NCBI GenBank assembly: GCA_963811635.1
Contig: CAWESB010000015.1
Span: forward strand, 62,001-126,000
Direction of reading: 5' to 3'
DNA from: JAIBJN01 sp963811635
GTDB taxonomy: Bacteria; Actinomycetota; Thermoleophilia; Gaiellales; Gaiellaceae
DNA: 64,000 bases
The notes under the pieces are model-generated. The model did no database searches, was not told the DNA's origin, and saw nothing but the letters and a program-made list of their open reading frames with translations. A program made the translations under genes and the position numbers. Positions 59,954 to 64,000 of this stretch are shown piece by piece; position 1 is the first letter of the stretch, and each line of letters opens with the position of its first letter.

Positions 59954-61362
59954 CTAGCGGAGCCCGGACACGATGACGTCCCAGAGCCGATCCACGTCCT
60001 GGGCGCTCGTGTGCGTCTGCCCGATCGCCACCCGTATGTAGCGTTGGTCGCCCACCTGGGACGGCGTCACGTACACGCTTGGGTCGGCGTTGATGACGGC
60101 GGCGAGTGCGTTGGTCGCGTCATTCCCTTCGCGGTGTGCGAAGCAGACGAGCGCCAGATGGACGGGCGCGACACGCTGTAACGCAGGCTCGTCGTCCACC
60201 CGCTGTGCGAAGTCGGCCGCAAGACGGATGTGCTCCGCGATGTGATGTCGAATCCCGCTCACGCCGTAGTGGCGGATGACCCACCAGAGCTTGAGCGCGC
60301 GGAAACGACGACCGAGCGGGACGTGCCAATCGCGGTAGTCGATGACGGCACCCGACTCGCTCGCCTCGTTCCGTAGGTACGGCGGGACGATGGAGAGCGT
60401 CGAGATCAGCGGTTCCCGATCGGCCACCCAGAGGACGTTGCAGTCGAAGTTCGTGAACATCCACTTGTGCGGGTTGAACGTGTACGAGTCGACGTGTTCG
60501 ACGCCCGCCTGAAGGTGACGCGACTCGGGGAGGCACATCGCCGACCCCGCCCACGCAGCGTCCACGTGGTGCCACGTGCCCTCCGCGCCGGCGATGTCCG
60601 CGATTCGCGCAAGGGGATCGACGGCTCCCGTGCCGGTCGTCCCGATCGTGCTCGTGACGATCGCGGGCGTCAGGCCGGCCGCTCGATCTTCGGCGATCGC
60701 ATTCGCAAGCGCGTCGGCGCGCATCGCGTAGTCCGCATCGACGTCCACGGGTCGCACGTGCCGGAATCCCGCGACGCGCGCGCCGCGTTCGACGGACGAG
60801 TGAGCCTGGGAGGACGCGTAGGCGACGAGTTGATCCGTCCCTACTCCCGGCGCGATCGCGCGCCTCGCGCGCGACGACATGCATCAGATGCGTCGAGTCG
60901 GAGGCGCTCATTTGGATCACGCCGCCTCCCGGCCCGACGGATGTCTTCCACGAGTCGGGTAGTCCCAGGAGTTCAACCAGCCAGTCGAGCACACGGCTCT
61001 CGACTTCGGTGAGCGCGGGACTCGTTGCCCAGAGCATCCCTTGTGCGCCGATGCCTGCCGAGGCGAGCTCCGCGAGGATGGACGGGCCCGAAACGTTTGC
61101 AGGGAAGTACCCGAACCACCCCGGCGATTGCCAGTGCGTGATGCCCGGCAGCACGACGTCGTCGAGGTCGCGCGAGCAGAGCATCGAACGACTCCGGTGC
61201 GTCGGGCGCCACGAGCGGGAGTTGCTTCTCGATGTCGCCCGGTTCGACGGTCGAGCGGATCGGCAGGTCGCCGACGTGCTCCATGTAATCCGCCACCCAG
61301 TCGACGACTTCGCGGCCGCGCCGGCGGAACTCTTCCGGGCTCATGTGGAAGGCGTCGGCCAT
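59954..61362 (-). pseudogene. PLP-dependent aromatic-L-amino-acid decarboxylase, two frameshifts
   Basis: Three consecutive frames give one group II decarboxylase. Frame A from ATG 61362 has HMSPEEFRRRGREVVDWVAD up to APESFDALL. Frame B has LDDVVLPGITHWQSPGWFGY and GGGVIQMSASDSTHLMHV. Frame C has VAYASSQAHSSVERGARVAG, HVDAAWAGSAM and the PLP Lys in YTFNPHKWMFTNFDC. The shifts are near 61171 and 60868, each of one extra base. Full length would be about 469 residues. Codon use is less G/C-biased at third positions than in neighbours, suggesting transfer. The product as read is not functional. Confidence 0.88.
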
Positions 61363-61516
61363 CGGAGCAGTGTGGCGCAAGCGGCCGTACGTCCGCCGCG
61401 GCTGCCGTCTTCGGAGCTCGATGTTGCGCACAAACCACACCTACCGGTACGCGCCAACCCCGATGCCTTCCCGTCAGCGGGATGCGACGCTCACGACGGA
61501 CGAAAGGAGGTGTGCG

Positions 61517-61790
61517 ATGACGACGATCTCGCACGAACCGTCGCGGGTTGCCGAAGAGAAGAGCTGGTGGTCGTCCGGGTTTCTCGTCCGCGAGATGTGG
61601 GCGTCTCTGGCGATCGCTGTCATCTGGCTCTCGGTGCTCTTTGATGCGATCTATGGCCCGGACATCGTGAACAGGAGTGCTGCTGGGGATTTCTCGACAG
61701 GTCCCCTCAGCAGTCGTGGTGGCGTTGTTCGCCTTCCTCGCCACGTGGGTCGTTGCAAAGTACGGCTACCCGCGTGAGCGCAAAGAGTGA
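61517..61790 (+). CDS. Small two-helix membrane protein, frameshifted near 61700
   Basis: ATG 61517 follows the best Shine-Dalgarno sequence of the window (AAAGGAGGTG at 61503-61512). The first half has SWWSSGFLVREMWASLAIAV and a membrane helix. After AAGDFST the frame becomes basic nonsense ending at 61777. Removing one G of the pair at 61700-61701 restores VPSAVVVALFAFLATWVVAK, then YGYPRERKE and a stop at 61788-61790. The repaired protein has ~90 residues and two helices. No family was recognised. Confidence 0.6.
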
Positions 61791-61837
61791 CTGAGGTTGA
61801 GGCAAGGGCACGTCGGCCTGACATCGTCGCCGGCTAG
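61787..61837 (+). other. 16-codon remnant ORF coupled to the small membrane gene
   Basis: GTG 61787 overlaps the repaired stop at 61788-61790 as GTGA, opens VTEVEARARRPDIVAG and stops at 61835-61837, sharing CTAG with otsB. It looks like the first codons of a second gene that has been cut off, as the GTGA coupling would imply, but it may be chance. Confidence 0.3.
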
Positions 61838-62553
61838 AGCAGGCGCAGGAGCCCGGCCAGCTCCGCGGGGCTGCCGACGACGAGGTCGGCCGCCGCGCGC
61901 AGCTCGGCCGGGCTCTCGTCCGAGGCGACCGCGACGCGAACCGCGTGCTCGAGCCCGGCGCCCGAGAGGCCGGCGAAGCCGTCCAGGTCGGTCGTGTCGT
62001 CGCCGGCGTAGAGACCGAGACGCGCGCCGGAGCGCTCGAGCAGCATCCGCACGGCCGTGCCCTTGTGGGCCTCTACGAGCGGCCGGATCTCCAGCACCTT
62101 GCGTCCCCAGCGGGCGTCGAGCCCGGCGTCCCGCGCCTGCTCGGCCACACGCTCGAGCTCGACGAGGGCGGCGCGCTCGTCCTCGGCCTCGCGGTAGTGG
62201 TAGGTGAGCGACAGGCCCTTGTCCTCGACCGGCAGGGCGACCGTGTCGCGGAAGCGGGCAACCGCTTCGGCCAGCCCGGCGGCGCTCGGGTCGAGCTCGA
62301 GGCCATGGTTGCCGACGAACACGATCCCGTCGACGTCGACGAGCTGCCGGGCGTCCTCGCCGGCCCGGCCGCTGACGCAGGCGACGAGGAGATAGCCGCC
62401 CGCCAGGCGGGCGAGCTCGGCCTTCGTCTCGGCCGGCACGGCGGCGAGCTCGGGCCGGGCCACGATCGGCGCGAGCGTCCCGTCGACGTCGAAGACGAGC
62501 GCGCTCCGACCGGGCGCCCGCGCGAGGGGAGCGAGGAGCTCTGGGGTCTCCAC
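61834..62553 (-). CDS. otsB: Trehalose-6-phosphate phosphatase OtsB
   Basis: OtsB removes phosphate from trehalose-6-phosphate. The 239-residue HAD protein has VFDVDGTLAPIVARPE, CVSGRAGEDARQLVDVDG, FVGNHGLEL, GRKVLEIRPLVEAHKGTAV and YAGDDTTDLDGFAGL. All HAD motifs are intact. No otsA is next to it. GTG 62553 has TATCCT (62562-62567) 8 nt upstream. Confidence 0.94.
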   Translation of the reverse strand: METPELLAPLARAPGRSALVFDVDGTLAPIVARPELAAVPAETKAELARLAGGYLLVACVSGRAGEDARQLVDVDGIVFVGNHGLELDPSAAGLAEAVARFRDTVALPVEDKGLSLTYHYREAEDERAALVELERVAEQARDAGLDARWGRKVLEIRPLVEAHKGTAVRMLLERSGARLGLYAGDDTTDLDGFAGLSGAGLEHAVRVAVASDESPAELRAAADLVVGSPAELAGLLRLL

Positions 62554-62560
62554 CGGCGCT

Positions 62561-62567
62561 TAGGATA
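62561..62567. promoter_or_regulatory. Overlapping divergent -10 elements between otsB and the TauE-like gene
   Basis: TAGGAT on the plus strand (62561-62566) lies 6 nt before GTG 62573, and TATCCT on the minus strand (62562-62567) lies 8 nt before the otsB GTG. One 7-bp stretch could drive both leaderless transcripts. Confidence 0.5.
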
Positions 62568-62572
62568 GGGCC

Positions 62573-62938
62573 GTGCCGGTGAAACGGACGCTGGTGGCGC
62601 TCGTCGGCATCGGCGTCGTGTCGGGCTTCTTGAGTGCGCTCTTCGGGGTCGGGGGAGGCGTCGTCGTCGTCCCGGCCCTGGTGCTGCTGCTCGGCTACGG
62701 CCCCAGGGTCGCTACCGGAACCTCGCTCGCGGCGATCGGGATCACCGCGCTCGCGGGGGCGTTCTCCTTCTCGCTCTTCGACCATGTGCACTGGGACTCG
62801 GCCGCGCTTGTCGGGTTTCCTGCCCTGGTCGGCTCGATCGCGGGCGTGCGGCTGCAGCATCGCCTTTCGTCGCGCTTCCTGACCCGTCTGTTCGCCGGCT
62901 TCCTCGTCGTCATCGCCGCCCTCCTCGTCATCGAGTGA
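62573..62938 (+). CDS. Half-size TauE/SafE-family membrane protein (first copy)
   Basis: The 121-residue protein has four membrane helices with GFLSALFGVGGGVVVVPALV, the FGVGGG motif that begins each half of TauE/SafE (sulfite/sulfonate) permeases. Full-size members carry two such halves (about 250 residues). GTG 62573 starts it. Its stop overlaps the second half gene as GTGA, so both are made together and probably form a heterodimer. Substrate unknown. Confidence 0.88.
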   Translation: MPVKRTLVALVGIGVVSGFLSALFGVGGGVVVVPALVLLLGYGPRVATGTSLAAIGITALAGAFSFSLFDHVHWDSAALVGFPALVGSIAGVRLQHRLSSRFLTRLFAGFLVVIAALLVIE

Positions 62939-63309
62939 GCACGACGACCGTCATCGCCGCGCTCGTCCTGGGCCTCGGCGCCGGCATCCTCTCCGGGCTC
63001 TTCGGCGTGGGCGGCGGGACCCTCTTCGTCCCCACCCTCGTGCTGGTCGTAGGGCTCGACCAGCTCGATGCCCAGTCGACCTCGCTCGCGGCGATGATCC
63101 CGGTGATCGTCTTCGGCGCCTGGCAGCAGCACCGGGCGGGCAATGTGCGCCTGCGGACGGGGCTTGCGATCGGCCTTTTTTCGGTGCTCGGGGTCGCCGC
63201 CGGCGCCGTCCTGGCCACGTCACTGCCCGAGGACGTCCTCAGAACGCTGTTCGCGGCGTTCCTGCTCCTCGTCGCCGCGCAGCTCGTCTGGACGACACGC
63301 ACGCGCTGA
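62935..63309 (+). CDS. Half-size TauE/SafE-family membrane protein (second copy)
   Basis: The 124-residue protein has four helices and the same motif (GILSGLFGVGGGTLFVPTLV), then STSLAAMIPVIVFGAWQQHR. It is a paralogue of the gene before it, coupled by a GTGA overlap. Together they equal one full TauE/SafE permease. Confidence 0.88.
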   Translation: MSTTTVIAALVLGLGAGILSGLFGVGGGTLFVPTLVLVVGLDQLDAQSTSLAAMIPVIVFGAWQQHRAGNVRLRTGLAIGLFSVLGVAAGAVLATSLPEDVLRTLFAAFLLLVAAQLVWTTRTR

Positions 63310-63336
63310 CCCCCTCGTCAAGCGCCCGCCCGGGCC

Positions 63337-63342
63337 GATAAT
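63337..63342 (+). promoter_or_regulatory. -10-like element for the 63349 gene (leaderless)
   Basis: GATAAT ends 6 nt before ATG 63349. No Shine-Dalgarno sequence fits. Confidence 0.45.
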
Positions 63343-63348
63343 CTCCTG

Positions 63349-64000
63349 ATGGTGAGCCACCGCGTCGTCCAAGCGGCGGTCGTTGCGCTGACGGTTCTCG
63401 CCCTGGGGGCGTCTGCGGCTGCCCAGAGTGCCCCCAGCTCGTCCGCGAGGGCGATCGGCGTGCGTGTCGTCCTCCCGGACGGGAAGGGAGGAGTCGTCGC
63501 GTCGGTCACCGCGCCGCCTGCGGACAGCGCGAGGGTTGGCGGCTGGACATTTGGCGGCGGCGCCGTCGACACCGGCCTGGTCTCGGCCTCGGGTCGCACC
63601 GGCGCCGGCAGCAACGGGTCGACGGCGAACGGCAGCGCCACCGTGCAGTCAGTCTCGCTTTTCGGCGGCGAGATCACGGTGGACGGCGTCTTCGCCAAGG
63701 CGGGCGCGCACGCGTTCGGGAGCGGCGCAAGCGGGACGCTCGCCTCCTCGTCGCTCTCGAACCTCGTCGTCCTCGGCAAGTCGGTCCGGGCCGCCGACAA
63801 CGCCCGGTTCGCGCTGGGCGACTGGGGTTACGCCGTCACGCTCGAGAAGGCGGTCGTCCGCAGCGGCGGCGCTCGGCTCGGCTACCGCGGCTTCGTCACC
63901 GGGCTCCACGTCGTCCTCACCGCCGAGCACGCCGGCCTCCCGCCCGGCACGGAGATCATGATCGGCTACGCCGAGGCCGCGGCGAGCGCGCCCAAGCCGA
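63349..64000 (+). CDS. Secreted protein of unknown function (partial, runs off right edge)
   Basis: ATG 63349 opens a frame that stays open to the window end (217 codons). A signal peptide (AAVVALTVLALGASAAAQ) is followed by a Gly/Ser/Ala/Val-rich, beta-strand-like mature part (GGWTFGGGAVDTG, SVSLFGGEITVDGVFAK, LGYRGFVTGLHVVLTAEH). It resembles an extracellular adhesive or structural protein in composition only. No family is recognised, and any C-terminal domain or sorting signal is outside the window. Confidence 0.8.
   Translation, partial: MVSHRVVQAAVVALTVLALGASAAAQSAPSSSARAIGVRVVLPDGKGGVVASVTAPPADSARVGGWTFGGGAVDTGLVSASGRTGAGSNGSTANGSATVQSVSLFGGEITVDGVFAKAGAHAFGSGASGTLASSSLSNLVVLGKSVRAADNARFALGDWGYAVTLEKAVVRSGGARLGYRGFVTGLHVVLTAEHAGLPPGTEIMIGYAEAAASAPKP

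Noticed and set aside
60120..61184. Frame B of the decarboxylase as a separate gene
   Set aside because: Only its first ~100 residues match the family and they continue in the other two frames, so it is one broken gene.

Overview
The window is about 64 kb of very GC-rich bacterial chromosome centred on the replication origin. Gene order (rpmH-rnpA-yidD-yidC-jag-rsmG-parA-parB on one side of oriC, dnaA-dnaN-recF-dciA-gyrB-gyrA on the other), strong G/C at third codon positions, GTG/TTG starts and very short intergenic gaps point to an actinobacterium. A separate accD/accA pair, a fabZ-containing FAS II cluster and a GyrB of about 796 residues with a long insertion fit a deep-branching class such as Thermoleophilia better than Streptomyces or Mycobacterium. 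The class assignment is inference.

Layout. 0-4.6 kb: end of an RsbW-like anti-sigma ATPase, a solitary DNA methyltransferase, and a two-component system plus HtrA protease. 4.6-7.2 kb: an M28-peptidase-like membrane protein that has lost metal ligands, followed by a sortase. 7.2-13.1 kb (minus strand): DUF2203, MscS, bifunctional PBP1, GT87 glycosyltransferase, MoeA. 13.1-16.8 kb (plus): lipoprotein binding protein, HAD phosphatase, trans-sulfuration PLP enzyme, CPBP protease, chorismate mutase. 16.8-31.8 kb: the origin region with tRNA-Ile. 31.8-35 kb: GalT, slipin/NfeD pair. 35-38.6 kb: secreted amidase, BirA, ECF sigma factor. 38.6-46.3 kb: fatty-acid synthesis and acetyl-CoA carboxylase genes (fabZ, fabH, fabD, fabG, fabF, accD, accA) with a HAD protein and an unusual zinc-ribbon ureohydrolase inserted. 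46.5-59.9 kb: LigD, GNAT, HD-GYP, NDH-2, TIGR00725, an MrfA-type helicase, thiD, thiL, thioredoxin, a dolichol-phosphate-mannose-synthase-like enzyme and PolX. 59.95-61.8 kb: a degraded island with a doubly frameshifted decarboxylase. 61.8-64 kb: trehalose-phosphatase, two half-size TauE/SafE proteins and the start of a secreted protein.

Several genome-style features recur. TANNNT-like -10 hexamers sit 6-10 nt before many start codons (leaderless mRNAs), in places as overlapping divergent pairs. Five genes can only be given a sensible N-terminus with a CTG start, and one with ATT. Co-directional neighbours are joined by 4-nt GTGA/ATGA/CTGA overlaps, and almost every convergent pair shares one CTAG tetranucleotide as both stop codons. 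Five apparent single-base insertions break four genes. They are either recent decay or sequencing error, and raw reads would settle which. No CRISPR array, IS element, prophage or rRNA operon was seen. Start codons were chosen by eye from family length, overlaps and promoter spacing.
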